From Clostridiales bacterium (lineage in GTDB: Bacteria; Bacillota; Clostridia; Oscillospirales; Acutalibacteraceae), in contig JAIKWV010000015.1 of assembly GCA_024684435.1 (NCBI GenBank), forward strand, positions 20,230 through 84,229: a DNA stretch of 64,000 nt, read 5' to 3'. A program made the translations under genes and the position numbers. Positions 8,614-17,730 of this stretch are shown here, one piece after another. The notes under the pieces were generated by a model. It was not told where the DNA came from and did no database searches. It saw only the letters and a program-made list of their open reading frames with translations. How positions within the stretch are numbered: the stretch's first letter is position 1; each line of letters starts with the position of its first letter.

Positions 8614-8643
8614 GTAATATTAAGGGACAAGTGTTCATAGTAT
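8614..8643 (+). promoter_or_regulatory. SigE-like promoter of the spoIIIA operon
   Basis: GTAATATT (8614-8621), 14-base spacer, CATAGTAT (8636-8643). This fits the mother-cell SigE pattern (about GTCATATT, 13-14 bases, CATACAAT) better than a SigA promoter. In Bacillus subtilis spoIIIA is under SigE control, so position and pattern agree. Confidence 0.55.
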
Positions 8644-8676
8644 GGAATATCGGATAACAAAAAGGAGATGTAGGAA

Positions 8677-9687
8677 TTGCCCGTAAAAATGTCGGATGAA
8701 AAATTTGATGAAGCTGTGGAATTTGTTGTTCCGAGGATAAGAAATGTTCTCAGTTCTCTTTCGCCTCTGACAAAAGAAAGTACATACGAAATACGAATGA
8801 GGGCAAATAAACCTGTTGTTCTGGTCACAGCTCAGGGTTCTGTTCTCATCACTGACACAGGAAGGATCACATCGATCCGCTGTGATAATCTGCTGACAGC
8901 AGGAGGTGACGAGATAGACGAAACCTTTTCACGGATGTGCGGGTATTCCGTACACAGTCACGCCGAGGATATAGCCAACGGTTTTGTTACCCTTGAGGGG
9001 GGACACAGAGCGGGGATCTGCGGAACAGCGGTGTATCTGAACGGTTCTATAAAAACCCTGAGAGATATAAACACAATAAACCTTCGTATAGCGAGAGAAA
9101 ACAGAGGAGCAGCAGACCGGCTTTTCAAGGCTCTGTTTGAAAAAAGACTGAACAGTATAGTGATAGCCGGACCGCCATCCAGCGGTAAGACCACCGTTTT
9201 AAGAGATCTGGCGAGGCGTCTTTCCGGAGAGGATAAAATGTACAAGATATCAATAGTTGATGAACGGTGCGAGATAGCCTCGGTAAAAGGAGGGATACCG
9301 CAAACCGATACAGGTATCAACTGTGACGTGCTTTCATCGTATTCCAAGGGGGACGGCATAATGTCAGCCGTTCGTTCCCTTTCGCCGGATATGATCGTTT
9401 GTGATGAGGTGGGCGGGATAGAAGAGATCAGCGCTATAGAGGCAGGATTGAATTCGGGCATAATGTTCGCGGTATCGGTCCACGCCTGCTCAAGGGATGA
9501 ACTTATCCGCAGACCACAGCTCAGGCGATTGCTCATGACTTTTGCCTTTGATTATGTTGTGCTTCTTAACAGGAGCAGACCGTGTGAAATATCAAAAATT
9601 TACAGAACGGATGAGCTGACGGATGAGATACGCAGGAATTATATTGATCTCACTGGTTCCGATAATGCTAAGTCTCTGTATCAATAA
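8677..9687 (+). CDS. spoIIIAA: Stage III sporulation protein AA (ATPase)
   Basis: 336-residue ATPase of the SpoIIIA-SpoIIQ channel that joins mother cell and forespore during engulfment. It is related to secretion-system ATPases. Walker A is GPPSSGKTT at about 165-173, and MIVCDEVGG is the Walker B region. Start TTG at 8677 has AGGAG about 9 bases upstream; ATG 8689 is an in-frame alternative. First gene of a complete eight-gene spoIIIA operon; its end overlaps spoIIIAB by 65 bases. Confidence 0.93.
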   Translation: MPVKMSDEKFDEAVEFVVPRIRNVLSSLSPLTKESTYEIRMRANKPVVLVTAQGSVLITDTGRITSIRCDNLLTAGGDEIDETFSRMCGYSVHSHAEDIANGFVTLEGGHRAGICGTAVYLNGSIKTLRDINTINLRIARENRGAADRLFKALFEKRLNSIVIAGPPSSGKTTVLRDLARRLSGEDKMYKISIVDERCEIASVKGGIPQTDTGINCDVLSSYSKGDGIMSAVRSLSPDMIVCDEVGGIEEISAIEAGLNSGIMFAVSVHACSRDELIRRPQLRRLLMTFAFDYVVLLNRSRPCEISKIYRTDELTDEIRRNYIDLTGSDNAKSLYQ

Positions 9688-10132
9688 GAAAATGAGACAG
9701 AGAATAAAATCTCTGGAACGGACAGTTCTTATGATCGACACCATATCGTCAAATCTTGAATACAGCATGATGCCCACGGTGGATATGTTGGAAACCCTTA
9801 CGGAAAATCCCGAGTTCAAAGACTTTGAGTTTTTAAAGCTCTGTTACGAAAAGTGTAAGCTGGGAGAGGCCTTCCCTAAGGCTTGGAGAGCTTCGGTGAC
9901 TGAAAAGGCGTCAGATAATTCGTTGAACCGGAATGATACGGATCTGCTGATCTCTCTCGGAGAAATACTGGGCAGCGTTGACGCGGCGGGACAGATAAGC
10001 AGGCTCGGAGCCTGTCGGGAAACGGTTAAAAATGAGCTTGCAAAAGCTGAACAAACCTTTGAAAAATACGGAAAGAATATGCCGGCTATGGGGGCGTTGT
10101 GCTCAATAACTCTGGGAATAGTTTTGCTTTGA
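9623..10132 (+). CDS. spoIIIAB: Stage III sporulation protein AB
   Basis: 169 residues with an N-terminal membrane segment (AGIILISLVPIMLSLCI) and a C-terminal hydrophobic end (ALCSITLGIVLL), the usual SpoIIIAB plan. The family resembles GspF-type inner-membrane platform proteins and is needed for forespore SigG activation. Start ATG 9623 lies inside spoIIIAA. Confidence 0.9.
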   Translation: MRYAGIILISLVPIMLSLCINKKMRQRIKSLERTVLMIDTISSNLEYSMMPTVDMLETLTENPEFKDFEFLKLCYEKCKLGEAFPKAWRASVTEKASDNSLNRNDTDLLISLGEILGSVDAAGQISRLGACRETVKNELAKAEQTFEKYGKNMPAMGALCSITLGIVLL

Positions 10133-10144
10133 GGATGATAGCGT

Positions 10145-10339
10145 ATGGAGATCGGGCTGATAATAAAAATAGGAGCGATAGGAATAATTGTTGCTGTTAT
10201 CAATCAGATACTGGCGCGCTCCGGCAGGGACGATTATGCCATGTTTACAACACTGGCGGGGATCGTCATTATTCTTATGCTGCTTATCCCGAAGTTCGCC
10301 GAGCTGCTTTCAACGGCAAGGTCGGTGTTCAACCTATGA
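10145..10339 (+). CDS. spoIIIAC: Stage III sporulation protein AC
   Basis: 64-residue membrane protein with two hydrophobic segments (LIIKIGAIGIIVAVINQIL and TLAGIVIILMLLI), the size and topology of SpoIIIAC. It would sit in the outer forespore membrane as part of the channel. The stop overlaps the spoIIIAD start as ATGA. Confidence 0.9.
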   Translation: MEIGLIIKIGAIGIIVAVINQILARSGRDDYAMFTTLAGIVIILMLLIPKFAELLSTARSVFNL

Positions 10340-10725
10340 TGATATTCAAGGCTGCCGCGGTCGCCGTTGTGACTGCCGTTATTACTTTAATAATAAAACA
10401 GATCAAGCAGGAGTATTCGGCGCTGGTACAGCTTTCCGGCATAACGGTCATAGCAATTCTGGCGTTCTCTCTGCTTATGCAGACGGTTTCCGACGCTGAT
10501 TTTTTGCTTAATTCGGGAGACGAAAATCAGACTGTTATTAAACTTATGCTCAAAACTGTTTCCGTGGCGGCTGTTTCCGGGATCGCCGCAGATATTTGCA
10601 GAGACAGCGGTTCCACATCCGTAGCCGGGATAATAGAGCTTTTATCAAAACTGGTAATTATTTCCATGGCAATGCCGGTAATAAAGACGATGGCATCATT
10701 CGCGCTGGGACTTATCAATAAATAG
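10336..10725 (+). CDS. spoIIIAD: Stage III sporulation protein AD
   Basis: 129-residue polytopic membrane protein of the sporulation channel, with four hydrophobic stretches starting with FKAAAVAVVTAVITLII. I chose ATG 10336, which overlaps the spoIIIAC stop, over longer upstream starts that would run through spoIIIAC in another frame. Confidence 0.88.
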   Translation: MMIFKAAAVAVVTAVITLIIKQIKQEYSALVQLSGITVIAILAFSLLMQTVSDADFLLNSGDENQTVIKLMLKTVSVAAVSGIAADICRDSGSTSVAGIIELLSKLVIISMAMPVIKTMASFALGLINK

Positions 10726-10742
10726 AAAACGGAAAACTGATT

Positions 10743-11873
10743 ATGAAGTATGTAAAAATTACTGCGCTTTCCCTGATCCTTGCGGCAGTGTTTTCGGTGT
10801 GCGTTTTCGGCGTTAGCACGGAAAATATTTATGACGAACAGATGGATGCGAGCGGGATATTTGAATTTTATGATAAGCTTTCGTCGGAAAGCAAGGATCT
10901 GTTGGATGAGCTTGGAATAGACGACCTGAATTTTAACGATATTTTTAACTTGTCACCGAGAAAAATAATGGATTCGGTAATGAGGATAATAAAGGAAAAA
11001 TCCGCAAGCCCGCTGAAATCGTTTACAGGAATGCTTGGCGTGATATTTTTAACATCAATGGCCAAGAGTTTTACCGATGATCGAAGCGGTATAAAAAACG
11101 CAGCGGGGATGTTCGGCGCCCTTATTACCGTGACGCTTATAGTATCTCCGCTTACCTCGATCATGAATCTGTCAATATCTACCGTCAGGCTGAATTCGGG
11201 TATTTCCCTGGCTTTTATCCCTGTATTGGCGGGGGTGATAGCCGTTTCGGGGAATCCAATGCTTGCGGTGAGCTGTCATTCCCTTACTTTCGCTGCCGCT
11301 CAGGGAACGGCGCAGCTCATAAATCGCTTTGTTATGCCTATGACCGGAGTGGTGACAGCTCTTGGAATATCCGGATCATTTATGCCGGAGCTTAATATCA
11401 AAAAGCTTACTGACACGGTAAAAAAGACCCTTATCTGGGTAATATCCTCCGCTTCTGCACTTTTTGCCGGGCTGTTGTCGGTAAAAGGTATCCTTGCAAA
11501 TTCTGCCGATACCCTTACGTCAAAAGGAATAAAGCTTGCCGTAAATACTTTTGTTCCAATTGTCGGCTCCGCGGTCAGTGAGGCGTATAGCTCGGTTATC
11601 GGAAGCGCGTCTCTTGTGAGGAGTACCGTCGGCGCTTTCGGGATAGTCGCAATAATTGCGGCTCAACTGCCGGCTCTGGCGGAACTTATCCTGTGGAAAT
11701 TTGCTGTAAAGCTGTCAAGCTTTACGTCAGAAATGCTTGATGAAAGTGCAATATCTTCACTTCTGGCTTCCGTGGATTGTTCCCTGTCGATAATGATGGC
11801 GAGTCTGATAATGAGCGCATTGTTCGTTATCATATCCGCGGGGATAACGTTATTTATAAGAACGGGGGCATAA
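10743..11873 (+). CDS. spoIIIAE: Stage III sporulation protein AE
   Basis: 376-residue protein with a signal-like N-terminus (VKITALSLILAAVFSVCVFGV), a short exported region (ENIYDEQ onward), then six or more membrane helices. This matches SpoIIIAE, the largest membrane subunit of the SpoIIIA complex. It sits 17 bases after spoIIIAD. Confidence 0.9.
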   Translation: MKYVKITALSLILAAVFSVCVFGVSTENIYDEQMDASGIFEFYDKLSSESKDLLDELGIDDLNFNDIFNLSPRKIMDSVMRIIKEKSASPLKSFTGMLGVIFLTSMAKSFTDDRSGIKNAAGMFGALITVTLIVSPLTSIMNLSISTVRLNSGISLAFIPVLAGVIAVSGNPMLAVSCHSLTFAAAQGTAQLINRFVMPMTGVVTALGISGSFMPELNIKKLTDTVKKTLIWVISSASALFAGLLSVKGILANSADTLTSKGIKLAVNTFVPIVGSAVSEAYSSVIGSASLVRSTVGAFGIVAIIAAQLPALAELILWKFAVKLSSFTSEMLDESAISSLLASVDCSLSIMMASLIMSALFVIISAGITLFIRTGA

Positions 11874-11875
11874 AG

Positions 11876-12391
11876 TTGAATATCATAAAAGAATGGGCGA
11901 TAGGGATCACTCTTATTTCCTTCGCAGGGGGAATAGTATTCATACTTCTGCCTAAAAGCAGTACGGCAAAAACGGTAAAGTCAATTATATATATATTGAT
12001 AATCCTTTCCTGTGTCATACCTTTTTCAGGAGGCAAAAAAATTGAAACTAAAATTTTTACGGAAAGCTTCAACGACAGTTTTGAAGATTCTGAATTTTCC
12101 CGTACGGTTGAACGTCAACAGCTTGATTTTGTTGAAGTAAGGCTGAAAAATGAAATAGAAAAAATATTGGAAAAATATTCCTCCAAAGCAGCAAAAATTT
12201 GTTTTGACGATAATATAAACAGCGACGGACGCATAGTAATTAACAAGGTGACGGTGTATCTGGATAAAGAGTATTTCCACCTTGCTTTAAAAATACATAA
12301 TGATATTTTATCCGTTCTCGGTATAGATAATTCAGTGATAATGCAGGAGAGTAAAAAGTCAGTGTTCAATGAAAATGAGGTGAACGGATGA
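11876..12391 (+). CDS. spoIIIAF: Stage III sporulation protein AF
   Basis: About 171 residues: two N-terminal membrane helices (EWAIGITLISFAGGIVFILL and SIIYILIILSCVIPF) and a soluble ring-forming-type C-terminal domain. I place the start at TTG 11876, three bases after the spoIIIAE stop, with a purine-rich GGGGG upstream. An earlier in-frame start would lie deep inside spoIIIAE. The stop overlaps spoIIIAG by four bases. Confidence 0.85.
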   Translation: MNIIKEWAIGITLISFAGGIVFILLPKSSTAKTVKSIIYILIILSCVIPFSGGKKIETKIFTESFNDSFEDSEFSRTVERQQLDFVEVRLKNEIEKILEKYSSKAAKICFDDNINSDGRIVINKVTVYLDKEYFHLALKIHNDILSVLGIDNSVIMQESKKSVFNENEVNG

Positions 12392-12939
12392 AGGAGTACA
12401 TACAAAAGATATTTGGCAGAAAGATTGACAAAAAACTCGTTATCACACTGTGCGTAGGTCTTGCGGGAGTGCTGCTGATCCTGATGTCGAGCCTTACAAA
12501 AAGTGAACAATCAGAACATAACCGTTCCGATTATTCCGTTGCCGCGGAAGACTGTTCCGATTATGTGAGCGCAATGGAAAAGAAGCTCACCGACATGATC
12601 TCGGATATTTACGGGGCAGGCAAGACAAAGGTAATGGTGACTTTGGAGAACGGTTCGGAGCAGATACTTGCAAGGAAAGACGACAGCAAAACAAGCTCCT
12701 CTGATGACGGAGACAGGAAAAGCGAAAGCAGAAATGAAAGCAGCGAATATGTGATATTGAGATCCGACAACACCGAAAACGGTTTGGTGCTTAAAGTGAT
12801 ACAACCGAAGATCAGGGGAGTAGCGGTACTGTGTCAGGGGGCTGATAAGGTGTCCGTAAGGCAGAGCATTACCGAGCTTCTGACCGCGGTTTTGGGGATC
12901 GGATCAAACAGAGTCAATATATCAAAAATTGCAGATTGA
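12388..12939 (+). CDS. spoIIIAG: Stage III sporulation protein AG
   Basis: 183 residues: one N-terminal membrane helix (LVITLCVGLAGVLLILMSSL), a Ser/Asp/Glu-rich middle (about 110-125) and a ring-building-motif domain with the end GVAVLCQGADKVSVRQSI. In B. subtilis SpoIIIAG forms a large ring in the intermembrane space. Four-base overlap with spoIIIAF. Confidence 0.9.
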   Translation: MKEYIQKIFGRKIDKKLVITLCVGLAGVLLILMSSLTKSEQSEHNRSDYSVAAEDCSDYVSAMEKKLTDMISDIYGAGKTKVMVTLENGSEQILARKDDSKTSSSDDGDRKSESRNESSEYVILRSDNTENGLVLKVIQPKIRGVAVLCQGADKVSVRQSITELLTAVLGIGSNRVNISKIAD

Positions 12940-12952
12940 GAGGAGAAAACAC

Positions 12953-13525
12953 ATGAGCATGATAATCAAAAAAAGACAGCTGGTGATAGCCACGCTTGTG
13001 CTGGCGCTGGGGGCGGCGATCTTTATCAACTGGTACTATTCCGGTCCCCGTACAGAGGTGACAGGTCTGAATTCAGAAGGTACGGCCAAAACAGACAATA
13101 TTAAGGATGTTAACTCTGAAGACGTGGAGATGCTGGGGGACGCCCAATATGTCAATTCCGCGAATGTTTCGGCAAACGATTATTTTGCCGAAGCGAGACT
13201 GAAACGGTCGGCGGCGCACGACGAGGCTCTTGAAGCGCTCAACGACATAATAAAAGACAGCGCCTCAAAGAGCGAAGCTGTCAAGGAAGCGCAGAAAAAG
13301 CTTAACGAAATAGCGGACGCTTTCAAGGAAGAGGCAAACATAGAGACTCTGATAAAAGCAAAAATCAAAAGCGACTGCATAGCTGTCATCAATGACAAAA
13401 ACGCAGAGATAATCGTCGAGAAGGGCGCGCTCAACGACTCAACGGTGGTTCTGATAAAGGAAATAGTACTCAAACAGACAAATTTATCGGCAGAAAATGT
13501 CATAATTATTGATTTAAACTATTGA
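12953..13525 (+). CDS. spoIIIAH: Stage III sporulation protein AH
   Basis: About 190 residues with an N-terminal membrane helix (LVIATLVLALGAAIFINWYY), a coiled-coil-like charged middle and an EscJ/PrgK-like ring domain at the end. It faces the intermembrane space and in B. subtilis binds forespore SpoIIQ. Start ATG 12953 follows GAGAGGAG; an in-frame longer start lacks a ribosome site. Last gene of the operon. Confidence 0.9.
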   Translation: MSMIIKKRQLVIATLVLALGAAIFINWYYSGPRTEVTGLNSEGTAKTDNIKDVNSEDVEMLGDAQYVNSANVSANDYFAEARLKRSAAHDEALEALNDIIKDSASKSEAVKEAQKKLNEIADAFKEEANIETLIKAKIKSDCIAVINDKNAEIIVEKGALNDSTVVLIKEIVLKQTNLSAENVIIIDLNY

Positions 13526-13549
13526 GAATTTAATATTTTATGATATAAT
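13522..13549 (+). promoter_or_regulatory. SigA-type promoter before the Asp23 gene
   Basis: TTGAGA (13522-13527), 16-base spacer, TATAAT (13544-13549). It overlaps the spoIIIAH stop and separates the vegetative genes that follow from the sporulation operon. Confidence 0.7.
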
Positions 13550-13570
13550 ACAGGCAGGAGGTCCTGCCAT

Positions 13571-13936
13571 ATGAATAATTATTCAATAAATTCAGATGAC
13601 GACGGTGATATCATAATATCCGGCGACGTTATTTCAGACATCGCATATGAAGCGGCGGTCAATGTCAAGGGCATCAGCAAATTTCTGCCATGGTCAGGCA
13701 GGTCTTTAATGTCGGGAAAGTCCGTTGACGACGCGTCAAAGCTTATAAAGGTCTCTGCGGACGATGCCGGTATAAAGCTGAATTTCCGCATAGTGATAAG
13801 CGGCGGATCCAAGGTAACGGATGTTGTGATGGAACTGCAAAAGACAGTGAAAAATTCCGTTCAGGAGGTCACCGGCAGAACTGTTTCAAGCGTAAACGTT
13901 GTTGTTGCCGATATGGATATCCCGGCGGAAAAATAA
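13571..13936 (+). CDS. Asp23/Gls24 family envelope stress protein
   Basis: 121-residue Asp23 (YqhY-like) protein. The family marks are ISGDVISDIAYEAAVNVKGI near the start and the C-terminal SSVNVVVADM. Members are small membrane-associated proteins tied to envelope stress and lipid synthesis; in Firmicutes a copy usually lies just before nusB, as here. GGAGG at 13557-13561 precedes the start. Confidence 0.85.
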   Translation: MNNYSINSDDDGDIIISGDVISDIAYEAAVNVKGISKFLPWSGRSLMSGKSVDDASKLIKVSADDAGIKLNFRIVISGGSKVTDVVMELQKTVKNSVQEVTGRTVSSVNVVVADMDIPAEK

Positions 13937-14037
13937 ATTGCAAATGAGGGCTGTTCTTCGATCATTTGAGGAATGGCCTGATGACGTATAACAAATCGAA
14001 AGGATGTACCGGTGTTTGGGTACTCAGGGTGTGTTTT

Positions 14038-14454
14038 ATGACAAGACGAGAGGCTCGTGAACAGGCTTTTATTCTGCTGTTTGAAAAGTCGTTCAACGAA
14101 GATGTTCCGATGAGCGATATTATTTATTCCGCGTCTCAGGAACGCTTGATCGACTATGATGATTTTTCAAGAGATCTTGCGATAAAAACCTGTGAAAACT
14201 TAAGTGAGATCGACAGCCTGATAGAAAGTAATCTCAGGGGCTGGAAGCTGAACAGGGTATCAAGAGTGTCCGTTGTGCTTATGAGATTAGCCATTTGTGA
14301 GATGCTTTATTTCCCGGAGATCCCCAACAGTGTTTCCATCAACGAGGCCGTTGAGCTTTGCAAGGTATATGGCGGAGAGAATGATTATTCGTTCATTAAC
14401 GGCGTGTTGGGTTCAGTGGACAGGACATTGAACGGAAGCGCCGGAAAGGAATGA
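14038..14454 (+). CDS. nusB: Transcription antitermination factor NusB
   Basis: 138-residue NusB, binding boxA RNA with NusE to promote antitermination on rRNA operons. The start MTRREAREQAFILLFE is typical, as is the C-terminal NEAVELCKVYGGENDYSFINGVL. I chose ATG 14038; the frame is open further upstream but that extension does not resemble NusB. Confidence 0.92.
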   Translation: MTRREAREQAFILLFEKSFNEDVPMSDIIYSASQERLIDYDDFSRDLAIKTCENLSEIDSLIESNLRGWKLNRVSRVSVVLMRLAICEMLYFPEIPNSVSINEAVELCKVYGGENDYSFINGVLGSVDRTLNGSAGKE

Positions 14455-14460
14455 TATTTT

Positions 14461-15405
14461 ATGTCATTGTGTCTTGGAATAGACACCAGCAACTACACCA
14501 CCTCAGCGGCGGTTTACGATACCGATTCCGGCAAAATAACACAGCTCAAAAAGCTTTTGCCTGTAAAGCCGGGTGAAATGGGTCTGCGTCAGAGCGACGC
14601 CGTGTTTCATCATACTGTACAGCTGCCGGATCTTATGAATGAGCTTCTGGCAGATCAAAATAGCCCTATATGCGCTGTTGGAGTATCAACGGTGCCCCGT
14701 GACGTTGAGGGCTCATATATGCCATGTTTTTTAGCGGGAAAAGCGGCGGCGGTCTGTTTATCCGCCGCGCTGAAATGCCAGATATATACTTTCTCCCATC
14801 AGTCGGGGCATATTATGGCGGCTCTTTATTCCGCAAGCAGACTTGATCTGTTGGACAAGCCGTTCATTGCCTTTCATGTTTCCGGCGGTACTACGGATAT
14901 GCTTTATGTTACCGGGGATGACGAACGTTTCTTTAAAGTAAAGCTGATAGGCTCATCGTCGGATCTTAAGGCAGGACAGGCTGTGGACCGTGTGGGCGTC
15001 ATGCTGGGCTTTCCCTTTCCCGCCGGGAAATATGTGGACGAGGCGGCGCGTAAAAGCGATAAAAAATTCAAAGTAAACATCTCGGTAAAAGAAGGCTTCT
15101 GCAGCCTTTCCGGAGTTCAGAATAAATGCGAGGTAATGCTTTCGGCAGGTCAGTCCGCAGAGGATATATGCAGGTACTGCATAGATTCCGTGACCGCGGC
15201 GTTGATCAAGATGGCAGACTATGCCCTTGAATATTACGGCGATCTGCCCATTGTCTTTTCCGGCGGAGTCATGTCAAACAGTATTATTCAGTCCGAGCTT
15301 TCGGCAAAATACAACGCTGTATTTGCAAAGCCGGAGTTTTCCTGCGACAACGCGGCGGGAGTCGCGCTGATGTGCGCGTATAAGTATAGCGATCTGAAAG
15401 GTTAG
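14461..15405 (+). CDS. TsaD/Kae1-like (peptidase M22 family) paralogue
   Basis: 314-residue ASKHA-fold protein. LGIDTSNYTTSAA at the start is the phosphate-binding motif, HQSGH at about 117 corresponds to the HxxGH metal site, and HVSGGTTDM follows. True TsaD makes threonylcarbamoyl-adenosine in tRNA. A shorter paralogue lying between nusB and xseA is, as I recall, a frequent arrangement in Clostridia, and its role is not established. I therefore do not assign tsaD. It starts six bases after nusB and is probably co-transcribed. Confidence 0.7.
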   Translation: MSLCLGIDTSNYTTSAAVYDTDSGKITQLKKLLPVKPGEMGLRQSDAVFHHTVQLPDLMNELLADQNSPICAVGVSTVPRDVEGSYMPCFLAGKAAAVCLSAALKCQIYTFSHQSGHIMAALYSASRLDLLDKPFIAFHVSGGTTDMLYVTGDDERFFKVKLIGSSSDLKAGQAVDRVGVMLGFPFPAGKYVDEAARKSDKKFKVNISVKEGFCSLSGVQNKCEVMLSAGQSAEDICRYCIDSVTAALIKMADYALEYYGDLPIVFSGGVMSNSIIQSELSAKYNAVFAKPEFSCDNAAGVALMCAYKYSDLKG

Positions 15406-15412
15406 GCGGCGT

Positions 15413-16621
15413 ATGAATTCACCTGTGCTTACCGTAACACAACTGAATACCTACATAAAGTCGCTTATTGACGGGGACTTTAATCTCAGCCGGGTGTTTG
15501 TTTGCGGTGAGATATCAAATTTCACCAACCATTACCGCACCGGTCATTATTATTTTACCGTCAAGGATACAGCCTCAAGTATCAAGGCGGTCATGTTCAA
15601 AACAAGCAATCAGAGGCTTAAATTCATGCCGGAAAACGGTATGAGCGTGATCCTGCGGGGCAGGGTATCGGTATTTGAGCGGGACGGTCAGTATCAGCTG
15701 TATGTTGACGATATGCAGCCGGACGGTCTTGGAGCCTTGAACCTCGCTTTTGAGCAAATGAAAAACAGGCTTGAAAAAGAGGGCTTGTTTGCACCGGAAA
15801 GAAAAAAGCCGATACCGGCGTATCCTATGCGTGTGGGGGTCATAACTTCACCCACAGGCGCGGCGGTGCAGGATATTATAAATATTCTCAGCAGGCGTTT
15901 CCCTGTGGCGGAGATGATATTTTGCCCGGTACAGGTGCAGGGAGAGTCGGCGGCGCCCCAGATAGCAAGCGCCATATACAGATTCAACGCCAACAGATAC
16001 GCCGATGTTCTGATCGTAGGACGCGGAGGCGGCTCCATAGAGGAGCTGTGGGCGTTCAATGAGGAGATAGTGGCACGCGCCGTGGCGGATTCAGATATAC
16101 CTGTCATATCCGCGGTGGGTCATGAAACTGATTTTACCATCTGCGATTTTGTCGCGGATCTGAGAGCGCCGACACCTTCGGCGGCGGCGGAGCTTGCCGT
16201 TCCCGACGCTGCGGAGGAGAGGCAGATGATATTCGCTGAGCTTTACCGTATGCGAAGCCTTGTTGAGGGAGAGATAAAAAGCCGACGGGAGTATCTGAAT
16301 ACGGTCTCGGGTTCAGGCAGTCTGCTCAATCCTTTGATATACATAGATAACGGCAGACAGCTTGTTGACAAACTTATAAGTCAGGCCGATCTGTACGTAA
16401 AGTCTGGCGTGGAGCGCGCCAGGGGAGACCTTGCAAATTTGTGCGGCAGACTTGACGCTCTCAGTCCGCTTAAGGTACTGAGCAGGGGCTATGCAATAGC
16501 GATGAATAAAGGAAAAGTTGTGGACAGTACCGATAACGTAAAAGAAAACGATGAACTCAAAATAAAGGTCAGTAACGGCACTGTTTTGTGCACGGTGAAT
16601 GGAGTTGAAAATAATGGCTGA
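15413..16621 (+). CDS. xseA: Exodeoxyribonuclease VII large subunit
   Basis: 402-residue catalytic subunit of ExoVII, which degrades single-stranded DNA into oligonucleotides. The N-terminal OB fold (FVCGEISNFTNHYRTGHYYFTVKD) is followed by the nuclease core with GVITSPTGAAVQDI, GRGGGSIEELWAFN and SAVGHETDFTICDFVADLRA. The end overlaps xseB by eight bases, so the two subunits are made together. Confidence 0.95.
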   Translation: MNSPVLTVTQLNTYIKSLIDGDFNLSRVFVCGEISNFTNHYRTGHYYFTVKDTASSIKAVMFKTSNQRLKFMPENGMSVILRGRVSVFERDGQYQLYVDDMQPDGLGALNLAFEQMKNRLEKEGLFAPERKKPIPAYPMRVGVITSPTGAAVQDIINILSRRFPVAEMIFCPVQVQGESAAPQIASAIYRFNANRYADVLIVGRGGGSIEELWAFNEEIVARAVADSDIPVISAVGHETDFTICDFVADLRAPTPSAAAELAVPDAAEERQMIFAELYRMRSLVEGEIKSRREYLNTVSGSGSLLNPLIYIDNGRQLVDKLISQADLYVKSGVERARGDLANLCGRLDALSPLKVLSRGYAIAMNKGKVVDSTDNVKENDELKIKVSNGTVLCTVNGVENNG

Positions 16622-16817
16622 ACAGACTTATGAGACAGCGATAAAACGCCTTGAAGAGGTGGTAGAGCAACTTGAAAACGGTAAACTGCCTTTGGACAAG
16701 CTGCTCGAATACTATGAGGAAGGCACAAAGCTTGCCGCTTTCTGCAATACCTGTCTGGATAAAGCTCAGCTGAAGATAACTGAACTTGCCGAGCTGGAGG
16801 CAAACGATAATGAATGA
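16614..16817 (+). CDS. xseB: Exodeoxyribonuclease VII small subunit
   Basis: 67-residue helical protein with the family pattern YETAIKRLEEVVEQLENG then LPLDKLLEYYEEG. It binds the large subunit to form ExoVII. Start ATG 16614 lies within the end of xseA, and its own end overlaps ispA by eight bases. Confidence 0.93.
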   Translation: MAEQTYETAIKRLEEVVEQLENGKLPLDKLLEYYEEGTKLAAFCNTCLDKAQLKITELAELEANDNE

Positions 16818-17688
16818 GTCATTTTATCCTTCGGTGGAATACTATGTGAAGTTTATAGATCAGGAGGCGGACAGGCTTTTCCCAAAGGATCAGGGTATAG
16901 TGTGCGACGCAATGAAGTACAGCCTTGAAAACGGCGGCAAGCGCATACGTCCCATGCTTACTCTGGAATTCTGCCGTATTTGCTCAGGGGATCATAAAAA
17001 AGCCCTGCCATTTGCTTTGGCGGTGGAAATGATACACACATATTCGCTGATACACGACGATCTGCCATGCATGGATGACGATGACATAAGGCGGGGAAAA
17101 CCGTCATGCCACAAGAAATTCGGCGAGGAATACGCATTGCTCGCGGGGGACGGTCTACTTACTGAGGCATTTAAAGTCGCCGTGACCTCCGATGATCTTA
17201 CGGATGCTCAGAAAAGCAAAGCCGTTTCGCTTATTTCCGAATATGCCGGATACAGAGGTATGATAGGCGGGCAGATGTTTGACCTGCAGAACGAGGGCAG
17301 AACGGTGTCCCTTGACAGGCTGAAGAGTACCTGCGCACTTAAAACGGGGGCAATGATAAAGCTTGCCTGTCAACTGGGCTGTATAGCCGCGAACGCTGAT
17401 GAGGTGTACGAAAAGGCGGCTGTGGAATTTGCCGAAAATATCGGTCTGGGCTTCCAAATAGTCGATGATATCCTTGATGTTACAAGCAGTACGGACGAAC
17501 TGGGCAAACCCGTGGGCAGCGATGAGGAAAATCAAAAATGCACCTATGTTTCCGTTCTCGGTCTTGAAAAGGCTCAGAAGTATGCCGACGAGCTGACGGA
17601 AAAAGCGAAAAAAGCGCTTGATGTATTCGGTGGCAGCGCGGACTTTCTTCTGAAACTTGCGGACAGTCTGCTTAACCGTAAAAAATAA
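16810..17688 (+). CDS. ispA: Farnesyl/geranyl diphosphate synthase
   Basis: 292-residue short-chain trans-prenyltransferase condensing isopentenyl diphosphate with allylic diphosphates. The first aspartate-rich motif is DDLPCMDDDD, then RRGKPSCH; the second is DDILD at about 218. Length and motifs fit IspA-type enzymes. It overlaps xseB and is followed by dxs, giving the common xseA-xseB-ispA-dxs block that feeds isoprenoid synthesis. Confidence 0.9.
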   Translation: MNESFYPSVEYYVKFIDQEADRLFPKDQGIVCDAMKYSLENGGKRIRPMLTLEFCRICSGDHKKALPFALAVEMIHTYSLIHDDLPCMDDDDIRRGKPSCHKKFGEEYALLAGDGLLTEAFKVAVTSDDLTDAQKSKAVSLISEYAGYRGMIGGQMFDLQNEGRTVSLDRLKSTCALKTGAMIKLACQLGCIAANADEVYEKAAVEFAENIGLGFQIVDDILDVTSSTDELGKPVGSDEENQKCTYVSVLGLEKAQKYADELTEKAKKALDVFGGSADFLLKLADSLLNRKK

Positions 17689-17730
17689 CCGGCATAATTA
17701 TCATATGCCGTAAAGGGATCTGAACAAGAA

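Noticed and set aside
14461..15405. Assignment as the main tsaD gene
   Set aside because: Motifs are divergent and the nusB-xseA location is typical of a shorter paralogue; the true tsaD is probably elsewhere.
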